From Mesorhizobium loti (GTDB lineage Bacteria > Pseudomonadota > Alphaproteobacteria > Rhizobiales > Rhizobiaceae), in assembly GCA_014189435.1 (NCBI GenBank), contig CP050293.1, positions 1,927,001 to 1,991,000 on the forward strand: DNA of 64,000 nt. Direction: 5' to 3'. Every line of letters starts with the position of its first letter. Within the stretch, counting starts at the first letter, position 1. Below the pieces are notes generated by a model. The model was not told the DNA's origin. It ran no database searches and was given only the letters and a program-made list of their open reading frames with translations. The translations under genes and the position numbers were made by a program. Below, piece by piece: positions 42,863 through 51,054 of the stretch.

Positions 42863-43705
42863 ATGTACAGATTTCTTCTTGGGGCGGCGATTGCCGCTAC
42901 AGCGACTTCGGCTTTCGCCGCTGACGCGGTGACGCCGATCGTCATGGATCAGGAACTCGCTCAGCCGCATATTTCCGGCTATGTCGAAGCCTATCTCGGC
43001 GGATTGTACCTGTCGGCCGACGGTGGACACCTCTCGGCGAGGGGAGCAGGCGGTGCGGGCCGGGTCAATTTCCCGATCGACGCGCGCTGGAACATCCAGA
43101 CCGACGCGAACATAGATTCGCTTTGGGTCGAGGGCAGCAACCTTTATGGTTATGGTGGCGCGGTCCACGGCTACTGGCGCGACCCGAGCAGCTATGCGCT
43201 TGGCGGGTTCGCGACCTTCACACGCTACGGCGGGGACATTGGCGGTCCGAAGATCTACAACTTCACGGTTGGCCCCGAAGCCCAGGCCTATTTCGGCAAC
43301 GTGACCGTCTATGGCCAGATTTACTACGGCCAGCTACGGGCCAATGGCGAATCCGAGCATTATGACCAATGGGGCGGCCGCGCCGTGGTGCGCTACTTCG
43401 CCCAGGACAATCTTCGCTTCGACGGCGAGCTTGGCTTTGCGAGACTGTCAGGGTTCGGCGATCATCTCAACACCATTACCGCGGCGCTGCAGGCCAACTA
43501 CCGGTTCTCCGGTACGCCGTTCTCGGTGTTTGGACGCTATCAGCTGGATCACATGTCAATTGCGAGCACTGATCTGAACATCCACAAATACCTGATCGGC
43601 CTGCGCGCGAGCTTTGGTTCGAACACGCTGCTCGAGGAAGACCGCAACGGCGCCACGATGGACACCTATCGGCCCAATTTCATCTTGCCGTTGCCGGGGA
43701 TCTGA
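42863..43705 (+). CDS. predicted outer-membrane beta-barrel protein
   Basis: 280 residues. A signal peptide (about 1-20, cut after AFA) leads to alternating hydrophobic and polar strands rich in Tyr, Gly and Phe (ISGYVEAYLGGLYL, YGYGGAVHGYW, VTVYGQIYYGQLRANG). This fits an outer-membrane barrel. The ATG at 42863 has GAGGGG 6 bases upstream; the longer frame from 42710 would bury the signal peptide. The protein does not end in the Phe usual for BamA substrates. Exact function unknown. Confidence 0.75.
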   Translation: MYRFLLGAAIAATATSAFAADAVTPIVMDQELAQPHISGYVEAYLGGLYLSADGGHLSARGAGGAGRVNFPIDARWNIQTDANIDSLWVEGSNLYGYGGAVHGYWRDPSSYALGGFATFTRYGGDIGGPKIYNFTVGPEAQAYFGNVTVYGQIYYGQLRANGESEHYDQWGGRAVVRYFAQDNLRFDGELGFARLSGFGDHLNTITAALQANYRFSGTPFSVFGRYQLDHMSIASTDLNIHKYLIGLRASFGSNTLLEEDRNGATMDTYRPNFILPLPGI

Positions 43706-43747
43706 CATAGGCAGGCTTTCCAGGCCGGCACAGAGATCGATTGGAGA

Positions 43748-43777
43748 AAGCCGCGGGGAGCAATCCTCGCGGCTTTT
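43748..43777 (+). terminator. Rho-independent terminator
   Basis: AAGCCGCGGGGA-GCAA-TCCTCGCGGCTTTT forms an 11-12 bp stem with a T run. It closes the beta-barrel gene and faces the convergent lpxXL gene. Confidence 0.85.
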
Positions 43778-43922
43778 CCCTTTTGTGCACATCCGCCCCC
43801 GTGCGGCGGTGGGCCGCTGGCCTCGCTGGGACGCTGCGGCAACGAGAGGGATATGGCTGGCTATTGCTTGCTGACCCATGAATTGCGTGCAGTGCATGGG
43901 CAGGCCTCGCCGATGAACGAGC

Positions 43923-44918
43923 TCAGGCGCCGGCGACCGGCGCCTTTGCCTGCGAAGGCCGCTTTCTCCGCCCGCCGCCGATCTCCCACCTCTTGTGGAA
44001 CCACATCCACTGGCCCGGGTCTTCGCGTACCCAGCGTTCGACCACGTCGCAGAGCAACTGGGTGGTGGCATGGACATCGACGCTGCCGTCAGCGGTGCGC
44101 GGCAAGGTGAGCTTGTCTTCGATCTCGAGCCGGAAGCGGTTGCCTGGCAGCCTGACACAGCGCGCCGGATAGACGTCGCAGTCGTAGTGACGGGCAAGGG
44201 TGCCCAACACCCGATTGCTCTGGCAGGGACGGCCGAAGAATGTCGTGTCCAGGCCGTTGGAGAATTTCTGGTCGACAAGGATGCCGATATTGCCGCCATT
44301 CTCCAGAACCCCTGCCAGCGCGAATGAGGCGCCGGCCATCGATGGCAGCAATGAGCCCATGGTCGAACGGCGCGTCGACAGGATGTAGTCGGCGAGATAG
44401 GGATTGTTGGGCGGGCGAAACAGCGCCGTGATATTCATGCCGAAGGTCGCTGCCGCCACCGGCAAGAGTTCGAAATTGCCGAGATGGCCGGTGAAGACGA
44501 TATGCGGCTTCTGTTCGCCGGCGATCTCGACGAAATGCTCTATTCCCCCGACCTCGACGCGGCCGGGCTTGCTGGCTGCGGGATCGTAGTCGAACAGGGC
44601 GTCGAGAAAGATGTATTCGGCGGCCAGCCGAGCCATGTTGCCCCACATGTCGGAGGCGATCGCCTGGATTTCGCTTTCGCTTTTTTCCGGATAGGCGTTG
44701 CGCAGATTGTCGACGGCGACCTGATGGCGGCCCACCCGGGGGCCGACGCGGCGCGCGACCCGGTCGGCGAAGTTCAGCGCACTGTCGGCCGGCAACAGGC
44801 GCAGAACCGAGATGATCATCATCGCCGCGCGCGCCACCAGCCAGTAATTGAGCTGGCGCAGCTGCCTGCCGTAACGAAATTTGAGGTCCCGGCGGAACTT
44901 CTTGAACACAGAGGTCAA
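43923..44918 (-). CDS. lpxXL: lipid A very-long-chain acyltransferase LpxXL
   Basis: 331 residues of the LpxL/HtrB lysophospholipid acyltransferase family. A membrane-anchoring helix (YWLVARAAMMIISVLRLLPA) precedes the catalytic HX4E box FTGHLGNFELLP near 143, followed by LVDQKFSNGLDTTFFGRPC near 215. LpxXL adds the 27-hydroxyoctacosanoate chain carried by AcpXL to lipid A in rhizobia. It is the last gene in the leftward cluster acpXL, fabF2XL, fabF1XL, adhXL, lpxXL, 4 bases after the adhXL stop, and a terminator lies beyond. Inner-membrane, cytoplasmic face. Confidence 0.93.
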   Translation of the reverse strand: MTSVFKKFRRDLKFRYGRQLRQLNYWLVARAAMMIISVLRLLPADSALNFADRVARRVGPRVGRHQVAVDNLRNAYPEKSESEIQAIASDMWGNMARLAAEYIFLDALFDYDPAASKPGRVEVGGIEHFVEIAGEQKPHIVFTGHLGNFELLPVAAATFGMNITALFRPPNNPYLADYILSTRRSTMGSLLPSMAGASFALAGVLENGGNIGILVDQKFSNGLDTTFFGRPCQSNRVLGTLARHYDCDVYPARCVRLPGNRFRLEIEDKLTLPRTADGSVDVHATTQLLCDVVERWVREDPGQWMWFHKRWEIGGGRRKRPSQAKAPVAGA

Positions 44919-44922
44919 GGCT

Positions 44923-45952
44923 CTAGCCGACGCGCAGGATGATCTTGCCGAACACGTCGCGGCCTTCCATGCGCTTCAGCGCGGCATCGATACCGTCGAA
45001 GTCGACTTCGGTGTCGATGACCGGTGAGACCTGTCCCGCCGCCATTTTCTGCATGGCGTTGGCCATGTTCTCCATGCGGCAGCCGAACGAACCGAGCAGT
45101 TTCAGTTGCTGCTGGAACAGCTGCATCAAATTGATCTGCGTCGACACGCCGGAGGTCGAACCGCAGGTCACCAGGCGGCCGCCACGCTTCAGGCACAGCA
45201 TCGAGGCGGCAAAGGTGTCGGCGCCGACATGTTCGAAGACGACATCGACGCCCTTCTTCTTGGTCAGCTTGCGCACGACGCCCTCGAAACGGTCGTCGCG
45301 ATAGTTGATGACATGGTCGGCGCCGAGCGCCTTGGCCTTGTCGATCTTGTCGTTCGAGCCGACCGTGGTGATGATGGTGCAGCCCATTCGCTTGGCCAGC
45401 TGGATGGCCGCCGAGCCGATGCCGGATCCGCCGGCATGGATGAGGATGGTCTCGCCGGGCTGCAGCCTGGCGTTGTCGAACAGCATGTGCTCGACGGTGC
45501 CGAAGGTGACGGGCGCCACCGCTGCACCGATGTCGGTCACGCCGGGCGGAGCAGGGACTAGCAGGCGGGCCGGCAGGTTGATTTTCTCCTGCGCGAAACC
45601 GTCGAGATGGAAGCCGTGAACGCCCGAAACATGTTCGCAGAGATTGTCGCGGCCTTCGCGGCATGCGCGGCAAAGGCCACAGGTGCGTGCGCCGTAGATC
45701 GACACCAATTGTCCGGGCAGCAGGCTGGAAACGCCTGGGCCGACCGCCTCGACCTCGCCGGAGGCCTCCGCGCCAACGACCAGCGGCAGCTTGCGCTTGG
45801 CGAAGGCCATGCCGCGCCAGCCCCAGACGTCGATGTGGTTCAGCGCCACCGCCTTGATGCGCAGCGTGACTTCGCCGAGTGCCGGCGGTGGGGGGAGGCG
45901 GCAGGTCCACCGTCTCAAGACGGCGGTCCTCTATAAGTTGCAATGCGCGCAT
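44923..45952 (-). pseudogene. adhXL: zinc-type alcohol dehydrogenase of the VLCFA cluster, apparent frameshift
   Basis: The MDR dehydrogenase is clear: GEVTLRIKAVALNHIDVWGW, the structural-zinc segment GARTCGLCRACREGRDNLC near 80, and the NAD fold AGGSGIGSAAIQLAKRMG near 165. The expected N-terminus MRALQLIEDRRLETVDLPPP begins at 45952 in another frame; the two join at a run of six G at 45890-45895, where deleting one base restores a single frame. Otherwise a TTG at 45918 gives a shorter protein. Role in the cluster: probably oxidation or reduction of the long acyl chain; the exact reaction is unproven. Could be a true mutation or a sequence error. Confidence 0.75.
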
Positions 45953-45988
45953 GGGGCCTGTCGGTTCAGTCTGGCTGAAAAAGGTCGC

Positions 45989-47266
45989 TTAGACCGGTTC
46001 CCGCGCCATGACAAGGCAAGTGTTCTGGCCGCCGAAGCCGAAGGAGTTCGACAGAACGGTGCGAACCTCGGCATTGCGCTTCTTGTTCGGCACCACGTCG
46101 AGCACGATCGCGGGGTCCGGATTGTCATAGTTGATGGTCGGCGGAATGACGCTTTCGCGCATCGTCATCAGCGAGAACGCCGCCTCGACCGCGCCCGCCG
46201 CCGACAGCGTGTGGCCAATCATCGACTTGTTCGACGAAACCGGCATCGAGCCGATCCGTTCGCCGAACACGGTCGAGAGCGCCAGATGTTCCATCTTGTC
46301 GTTCTCCGGAGTCGACGTGCCGTGGGCGTTGACATAGTCGATCTCGTCTTCACTCAGGCCGGCATCGGCGAGGGCGGCGCGAACCGCGGCGATGGCCGGC
46401 GAAGCGTCCGGCTTCGAGCGGGTGCGGTGGAAGTCGTCGGCCTTCTCGCCGCAACCGCCCAGGACGCCGAGAATAGTCGCGCCGCGAGCCAATGCCGTCT
46501 CAAGCGATTCCAACACCAGTGCCCCGGATCCCTCGGCCAACACGAAGCCGTCGCGATCCCTGGAGAAGGGCTTCGATGCCTTTTCGGGAATGTCGTTGTG
46601 CGTGGAGAGCGCCGAAAGCAATGAGAAACGGATCAATGCCTCGGCGGTCGCGGAACCGTCCGCGCCGATCGATAGCGCTCGGTCGCATTCGCCGCGTCGG
46701 ATCGCCTCGACGCCGAGCTGGATCGCGGTGGCACCTGAAGCGCAAGCCGTCGACAGCGTGATTGGCAGACCACGTGTGCCAAGGCGGTCGGCAAGGCGGT
46801 CGGCGATCGAACCGAACTGGGTGGTCTCGAAAATATCCAGCTCTTTCAAGCTACGCGCGACCCGAAGCAGTCTTTCGGCGGCGGTGTCATCCTTGTCCTT
46901 GTCAGAATTGTAGAGCGAGAAGCGCTCGGCCCAGTCGAGTTCGACCGGCGGCGATGCGAGGAAGAGCGGTCCGCCGAAATCGCTGGAATCAAGACCGGCT
47001 TCGGTCACCGCTTCGAGGCCCGCAAGCTCGGCCAGCTCATAGGTGAGCGGGCTGGCACCTTTCGAACTCGACGGCAGGAAATCGACCATGCCGGAGATGC
47101 GGGTGTTCAGTTGATCGATGGGAAAGCGGGTGATCGGGTGAATGCCCGACTTGCCGGAGGTCAGCGCCGCCCAATTGTCTGATTTGCCGACGCCAAGCGA
47201 GGTCACCACGCCGATGCCGGTGACGGCGACGATCGGCCTGCCCATGTGATCGTTTAGATTGGCCAT
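45989..47266 (-). CDS. fabF1XL: beta-ketoacyl-ACP synthase of the VLCFA cluster, catalytic type
   Basis: 425 residues. The complete thiolase-fold ketosynthase triad is present: C175 in STACASGAT, H315 in NAHGTSTPEN and H352 in MIGHTLSAAG. It belongs to the KAS II group used to lengthen the AcpXL-bound chain to C28. It overlaps none of its neighbours: 51 bases lie between it and fabF2XL, 36 between it and adhXL. It is likely the active partner of the degenerate FabF2XL. Confidence 0.93.
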   Translation of the reverse strand: MANLNDHMGRPIVAVTGIGVVTSLGVGKSDNWAALTSGKSGIHPITRFPIDQLNTRISGMVDFLPSSSKGASPLTYELAELAGLEAVTEAGLDSSDFGGPLFLASPPVELDWAERFSLYNSDKDKDDTAAERLLRVARSLKELDIFETTQFGSIADRLADRLGTRGLPITLSTACASGATAIQLGVEAIRRGECDRALSIGADGSATAEALIRFSLLSALSTHNDIPEKASKPFSRDRDGFVLAEGSGALVLESLETALARGATILGVLGGCGEKADDFHRTRSKPDASPAIAAVRAALADAGLSEDEIDYVNAHGTSTPENDKMEHLALSTVFGERIGSMPVSSNKSMIGHTLSAAGAVEAAFSLMTMRESVIPPTINYDNPDPAIVLDVVPNKKRNAEVRTVLSNSFGFGGQNTCLVMAREPV

Positions 47267-47317
47267 CCGGTAGCCCTCGACCTTTTATCGTTGCAGCATG
47301 GATCGTGGAGCACCGCC

Positions 47318-48508
47318 TCAGGCGGCGTTGACCAGCGCCATGCCTTCGAATTGGTGATAGCCGATCGCCGTTGCAAGGACGGCTGCGGGAACGCCTTCGT
47401 ATGGCGTCTCGGCTGCGGCATCAAAAACAGGGTATGCGGCCTTGCGGTCGACGGCGAGTGCCGCCAGCGCCACGGCGAAGGGAAACTGCGCTTCCTTCAT
47501 GTGCCCGGTTAGCGTCGAGAAGCCGCGCGCGGCGATCGCCGGATTGGCATCGAGCGCTGCCTTCTCGGCTGATGTCGCCGCATGCGCCCCCGATGCGCCC
47601 GACAGGGCCAGCAATTTGCCGTTCGGCAATGCAGCCTGGTTAAGCAGCGCGGCGATCTCGGCGTCGAGTTCTCCCCGTGGCCGTCTGGCGCGGCCGGAGA
47701 CGACCGGCCCGAGCTCGGCATAGATCTTTCGTCCGCGGCTTGTCGCGTGTTCGCGCTGCTCCAGCACCAGGAATGCGCCGCCGGATCCGGTCACAACGCC
47801 GCCGCCCTCGGCGCCCCGTCTTTGCCAGACCGGCTTCCACGCGCCGCGATGCAGATAGCCGGCAAGCTCATAGCCGAGCAGCATGTCGGAATGTTCGGTC
47901 TGGAAGGCGCCGCCGACCAGGATATGCGTCGACTGGCCCGAGCGGATGCGCGCGGCGGCGGTCTCGACGGCGGCAACGCCGGCACCTTCCTCACCCATGA
48001 AGGTTCGGGACGAGCCGGTGACCTTGTGGACGATGGAGATGTTGCCGGCGAGCAGGTTGGACAATTGGGCCAGGAACAGTGTCGGCCGCAATTCAGTGGT
48101 CAATTTCTCGTTGAGCAGCACATCGCGGTCATTGCGGCTTTCCGAAGCGGCGAGAATGGCGGCATCGACCGCCTCGTCGCGCTCGCCACCGCCGGCGGCC
48201 ACAACCATGTCCATGGTCGCGCAGAGTTCGTCATTGCCCTTGATGCCGGCATCGTCCAGCGCAAGGCCGGCAGCATAGGTGCCGAGCCTTTGCCAGGTTT
48301 CCATCTGGCGCTGATCGCCGCGCTTGGCGATCTGCAGGTTCCAGTCGATCTCAGGCAGCGGATGGACGGTGTAGGGCGCAAAGCGCGCCGTTTCCAGCAT
48401 CGGCTGCAGGCCCGGCTGCGCGAGCTTTTGCCAATGGGTATCAGGACCTTCCCCCAGCGAGGAGACAAGGCCGATACCGGTGATGACGACGTCGCGGGGG
48501 CTGCTCAT
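47318..48508 (-). CDS. fabF2XL: ketosynthase-like protein lacking the active-site Cys (FabF2XL)
   Basis: 396 residues of the ketosynthase fold (VVITGIGLVSSLGEG, GEEGAGVAAVETAAARIRSG). Aligned with FabF1XL, the nucleophile Cys is Glu (E174 in FMGEEGAG), and the first His position falls in LSGASGAH without the expected His; the second, TGHMKEAQF, is kept. So it probably cannot condense alone and may act as a chain-length partner of FabF1XL, as KS-beta does in type II polyketide systems. That role is inference from the lost residue and from gene adjacency. Confidence 0.88.
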   Translation of the reverse strand: MSSPRDVVITGIGLVSSLGEGPDTHWQKLAQPGLQPMLETARFAPYTVHPLPEIDWNLQIAKRGDQRQMETWQRLGTYAAGLALDDAGIKGNDELCATMDMVVAAGGGERDEAVDAAILAASESRNDRDVLLNEKLTTELRPTLFLAQLSNLLAGNISIVHKVTGSSRTFMGEEGAGVAAVETAAARIRSGQSTHILVGGAFQTEHSDMLLGYELAGYLHRGAWKPVWQRRGAEGGGVVTGSGGAFLVLEQREHATSRGRKIYAELGPVVSGRARRPRGELDAEIAALLNQAALPNGKLLALSGASGAHAATSAEKAALDANPAIAARGFSTLTGHMKEAQFPFAVALAALAVDRKAAYPVFDAAAETPYEGVPAAVLATAIGYHQFEGMALVNAA

Positions 48509-48542
48509 GGGCGGCTTTGTGGGTCAGGTTGTTTCTTGACTT

Positions 48543-48592
48543 TGCGCATGATCCTTTCCGAAAATCGATGCCGATTTTCGGGGTCATGCGCA
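48543..48592. repeat. 50-bp REP-like palindrome between acpXL and fabF2XL
   Basis: TGCGCATGATCC..CCGAAAATCG pairs with CGATTTTCGGGGTCATGCGCA around ATGC. It occupies almost the whole 115-base gap. A short dyad of this sort is common in rhizobial genomes. Confidence 0.75.
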
Positions 48593-48623
48593 GAGCGCGT
48601 CAAGATCGTGCGCTCAACTGACG

Positions 48624-48905
48624 TCAAGCGGTCTTGGCGGCGACCAGCGCGTCGATCTTGGCGCACAGGTTCTTCATGACGAAGTAATCGTCGGTCGAAG
48701 CCTTGCCGTCATTGACCTCCTGGGTCCACTTTTCCAGCGGCACCTTGATGCCGAATTCCTTGTCGATTGCGAAGACGATGTCGAGGAAATCGAGGCTGTC
48801 GATGCCGAGATCGTCGATCGTGTGGCTTTCGGGCGTGATGGTGTCGATATCGATCTCGCTGGTGTCGGCAATGATCTTGGCGACTTTGTCGAACGTGGTG
48901 GACAA
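48624..48905 (-). CDS. acpXL: acyl carrier protein AcpXL
   Basis: 93 residues. The 4'-phosphopantetheine site is the Ser of [10 protein letters not shown] (S37). The acidic four-helix pattern, the length above that of AcpP, and the C-terminal [14 protein letters not shown] identify AcpXL, the carrier that holds 27-hydroxyoctacosanoic acid for LpxXL. It is the first gene of the leftward VLCFA cluster. In other rhizobia a fabZ gene follows it; here fabF2XL follows after 115 bases. Confidence 0.95.
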   Translation of the reverse strand: MSTTFDKVAKIIADTSEIDIDTITPESHTIDDLGIDSLDFLDIVFAIDKEFGIKVPLEKWTQEVNDGKASTDDYFVMKNLCAKIDALVAAKTA

Positions 48906-49032
48906 GGGCTTTTCCTTCGGTTGCGGGCGGAATCTGTCCGCATCTTGTTTGGGCGCTGTCTAATCGGTTTTTCCCGGCAGGAAAAGGCCTGATACGCCGG
49001 GCGCAGATGGGTAGGGTGCCGAGGAAACGCAA

Positions 49033-49063
49033 GAAGGGCCGCCGGTCGACCCGGCGGCCCTTC
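49033..49063 (-). terminator. strong hairpin after the slipin gene
   Basis: GAAGGGCCGCCGG-(loop)-CCGGCGGCCCTTC is a perfect 13-bp stem with a 5-base loop, without a long T run. It lies between the slipin and acpXL genes, on the 3' side of slipin. Confidence 0.65.
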
Positions 49064-49090
49064 CATTGACGTTACGTCAGTCTTTGTTTC

Positions 49091-49140
49091 GATGCACGTC
49101 GTTTTCCCAAAACCGGAACCACTTTTGGGCGACATGCATC
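49091..49140. repeat. 50-bp REP-like palindrome
   Basis: GATGCACGTCGTTTTCCCAAAA pairs with TTTTGGGCGACATGCATC around a short spacer. It overlaps the end of the slipin gene by two bases. Confidence 0.7.
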
Positions 49141-50281
49141 AGCTGTCGCGGAGCTTAACCAGGTCGTTCAGCAGCCCGCCCGTTCCGTTGTGGACGGTCA
49201 GCCGCTCGACCTTGCCGGCGATGGTTTCCAGAGCCTCGAGCTCCTTCAACCGCAGCATCACCGGGTTTTCCGCCATCACCCTGGCCGTGTTGAGCAGCGA
49301 ACGCGTGGCGTTCGTCTCCTCGCGGCGGCGGATGATGTTGGCCTCGGCCTGCTTTTCGGCCGACACCACCTGGTTGAGGATCTCGCGCATCTCGCCCGGC
49401 AGGATGACATCCTTGAGGGCGATATCGCTGACCTCTACTCCGATCTCGGCCATGTCGGCGCGGACCTTGCCGGCGGCCTCCTCGTCGATCGTCACCTTCT
49501 TTTCAAGGATCTGGTCGAGCGTCAGCGCGCCAAGCGTCTTGCGGAAGGCATACTGCAGGGCGCGGTAGAGGGCTTCGGAGAAGTCCTTCACCATGCTGAC
49601 CGCCTTGACCGGATCGACGACCCGGTATTCGGCGGCGATGTTGACGCGGATCGTGACGCGATCCTTGGTCAGCACTTCCTGCCCGGCAACGTCGAGCGAC
49701 TGGCGCTTGAGGTCGACGACCTTGATCTGCACCATGCGTCCGACGTTCCAGAAGCCATGCACGCCCGCCGTCAGCGTCCTGACCAGGACACCGTCGATGA
49801 AGAGCAGTCCGGCCTGACCGTCGACGACCGGATGGACGGACATCAATTCCGCCTTCCGGGCCTGGCCGAGCCGGCGCATGACCGCCGCATCGATGGCGAG
49901 ATCGACTGACGTGTCGATCAGCGTCACCTTCCACGGACCGGCATCCGTCCACAGCACCAGCTTGCGATCCGGCGCCAGAACGGCGTGCAGATTGCCGTCA
50001 CGCTCGATGACGGCAACATCCGTGCGTCCGGTGCGAACAACGGTGAAATGACGCGCGGCCACATCCGGGAGCTTGTCGAACAACGCCTTCTCGTATGCCG
50101 AAACGAATTCCGGGTTCTTCAGATCGTGCCGCGACACTTCGAGGCTGCCGCGCCGGTTGGCGAGCCAATGTTCGCCCGGCATCAGGACAGCCTTGATCTC
50201 ACCCTTGTGGAGGGTGAGGGCACGTTCGTTTTCCCTAACGAGGACGCGCTCGCGTCCAAGAACCTTGTCGAGAATGGTCAT
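49139..50281 (-). CDS. slipin/SPFH (band 7) protein
   Basis: 380 residues. SPFH features: an N-terminal segment (MTILDKVLGRERVLVRENER) lacking an obvious membrane helix, the band 7 core VVDLKRQSLDVAGQEVLTKD near 195 with RVTIRVNIAAEYRVVDP, and a coiled-coil C-terminus (LNQVVSAEKQAEANIIRRRE). The ATG at 50281 has AGGAG 7 bases upstream; an earlier ATG at 50302 lacks one. SPFH proteins scaffold membrane domains. A membrane helix is not clear at the N-terminus, unlike stomatin, so association with the membrane may be indirect. Confidence 0.88.
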   Translation of the reverse strand: MTILDKVLGRERVLVRENERALTLHKGEIKAVLMPGEHWLANRRGSLEVSRHDLKNPEFVSAYEKALFDKLPDVAARHFTVVRTGRTDVAVIERDGNLHAVLAPDRKLVLWTDAGPWKVTLIDTSVDLAIDAAVMRRLGQARKAELMSVHPVVDGQAGLLFIDGVLVRTLTAGVHGFWNVGRMVQIKVVDLKRQSLDVAGQEVLTKDRVTIRVNIAAEYRVVDPVKAVSMVKDFSEALYRALQYAFRKTLGALTLDQILEKKVTIDEEAAGKVRADMAEIGVEVSDIALKDVILPGEMREILNQVVSAEKQAEANIIRRREETNATRSLLNTARVMAENPVMLRLKELEALETIAGKVERLTVHNGTGGLLNDLVKLRDS

Positions 50282-50652
50282 TGTCTTACTCCTGTCGGGC
50301 ATGGCCCCATGCGAGGCGTCAAATCATGCGTCGATCGTCCTTTTCGTTTCTCGTTTCACTTCGTCGTCTTGCGTCATCGCCCGGGCACGAATGATGCGGG
50401 GACTGGTGGCATCAATCCGTAGCGGGCCTTCGGGAGCGGATCGCGGGGCAGCGAAGCGGGCGCCGGAAGCCTTGGCCTCCCTTGCCGGCGACACTGCGCC
50501 TTGATCGTCACCGCGGGCCTGGCCGCGAGCCGATGGCGTCGGACCTTTCGATACGGCCCGCACCCGAAGGTTTGTGCCGTCCGTCAGATCTTCAGCATTC
50601 CAGTCCCCGGACCGTTTTCAGATAACACCGTGGCAGGGTGCTGGCTTATCAG
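50282..50652. other. gap without a supported gene
   Basis: 371 bases between the slipin gene and the tRNA-like pair. A 79-codon minus-strand frame (50324-50563) is Arg/Ala/Pro-rich with no ribosome site of note, and I do not support it. The region probably contains the slipin promoter; no clear box was found. Confidence 0.5.
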
Positions 50653-50726
50653 CCAATGGAGAAGGATTTGAACCTTCGACAGTCAGATTCTCGATCTGAT
50701 GCTCTACCCAACTGAGCTATCCGTGG
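50653..50726 (-). tRNA. tRNA-like gene with irregular features (second of an overlapping pair)
   Basis: The minus strand folds as TAGCTC-AGTTGGGTA-GAGC (D arm), TCAGA-TCGAGAA-TCTGA (anticodon arm, anticodon GAG if normal spacing) and GAAGG-TTCAAAT-CCTTC (T arm). The acceptor pair CCACGGA/TCCATTG has two mismatches, position 33 is C rather than T, and a GAG anticodon (Leu) would need a long variable arm that is absent. It shares its first three bases with the 3' CCA of the neighbouring tRNA-like gene. Probably a degenerate or specialised tRNA. Confidence 0.5.
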
Positions 50727-50797
50727 TGCAGATGAAGGGAATTGAACCCCCGACCTCCGGACCCAAATCCGGCGCTCTTCCGCTGAGCTACATCCGC
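50724..50797 (-). tRNA. tRNA-like gene with a 6- or 8-base anticodon loop
   Basis: Acceptor GCGGATG/CATCTGC (one G-T), D arm GCTC-AGCGGAA-GAGC, T arm GGGGG-TTCAATT-CCCTT and an encoded CCA end are good. The anticodon arm reads CCGGA-TTTGGG-TCCGG, so the loop has six bases, or eight (ATTTGGGT) if the stem is only CCGG/CCGG. A normal 7-base loop cannot be formed. Identity is therefore unclear; TGG (Pro) is possible. Confidence 0.55.
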
Positions 50798-51025
50798 GAT
50801 CCCAATCCCCAAAGCGGCGCCGTATACAGGGCGGCAAAGCCGCCTGCACGGGCGGAGACGAAAGCTCCAACCGTTGTGCTCACTTCGGTTCTCGTGACCG
50901 GGAGCGCGCCTATAGCTCCTGCGACGGGTTGTCGCAAGCGGCATTGTCGCGGCGGATTTGCGGCTTCTTTCAATGGTGGCATTTCAGCAACACGCCCCGT
51001 CGTTACCAATCGTCCGCGCTTGATG

Positions 51026-51049
51026 TTACCAATGTACCATGATACCACT
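51026..51049 (+). promoter_or_regulatory. three tandem 8-bp repeats upstream of the RHH gene
   Basis: TTACCAAT, GTACCATG and ATACCACT follow one another at exact 8-base spacing, each with the core TACCA, ending 5 bases before the start codon at 51055. A fourth TTACCAAT lies at 51003. Ribbon-helix-helix dimers bind such tandem boxes side by side, and the gene downstream encodes such a protein. Confidence 0.55.
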
Positions 51050-51054
51050 TCGTT

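Noticed and set aside
50324..50563. 79-codon minus-strand frame
   Set aside because: Arg/Ala/Pro-rich, no ribosome site or motif, and it lies in a promoter-bearing gap.
50649..50944. Small minus-strand frames over the tRNA-like pair (such as 50649-50870)
   Set aside because: Translations of tRNA sequence, a well-known artefact.
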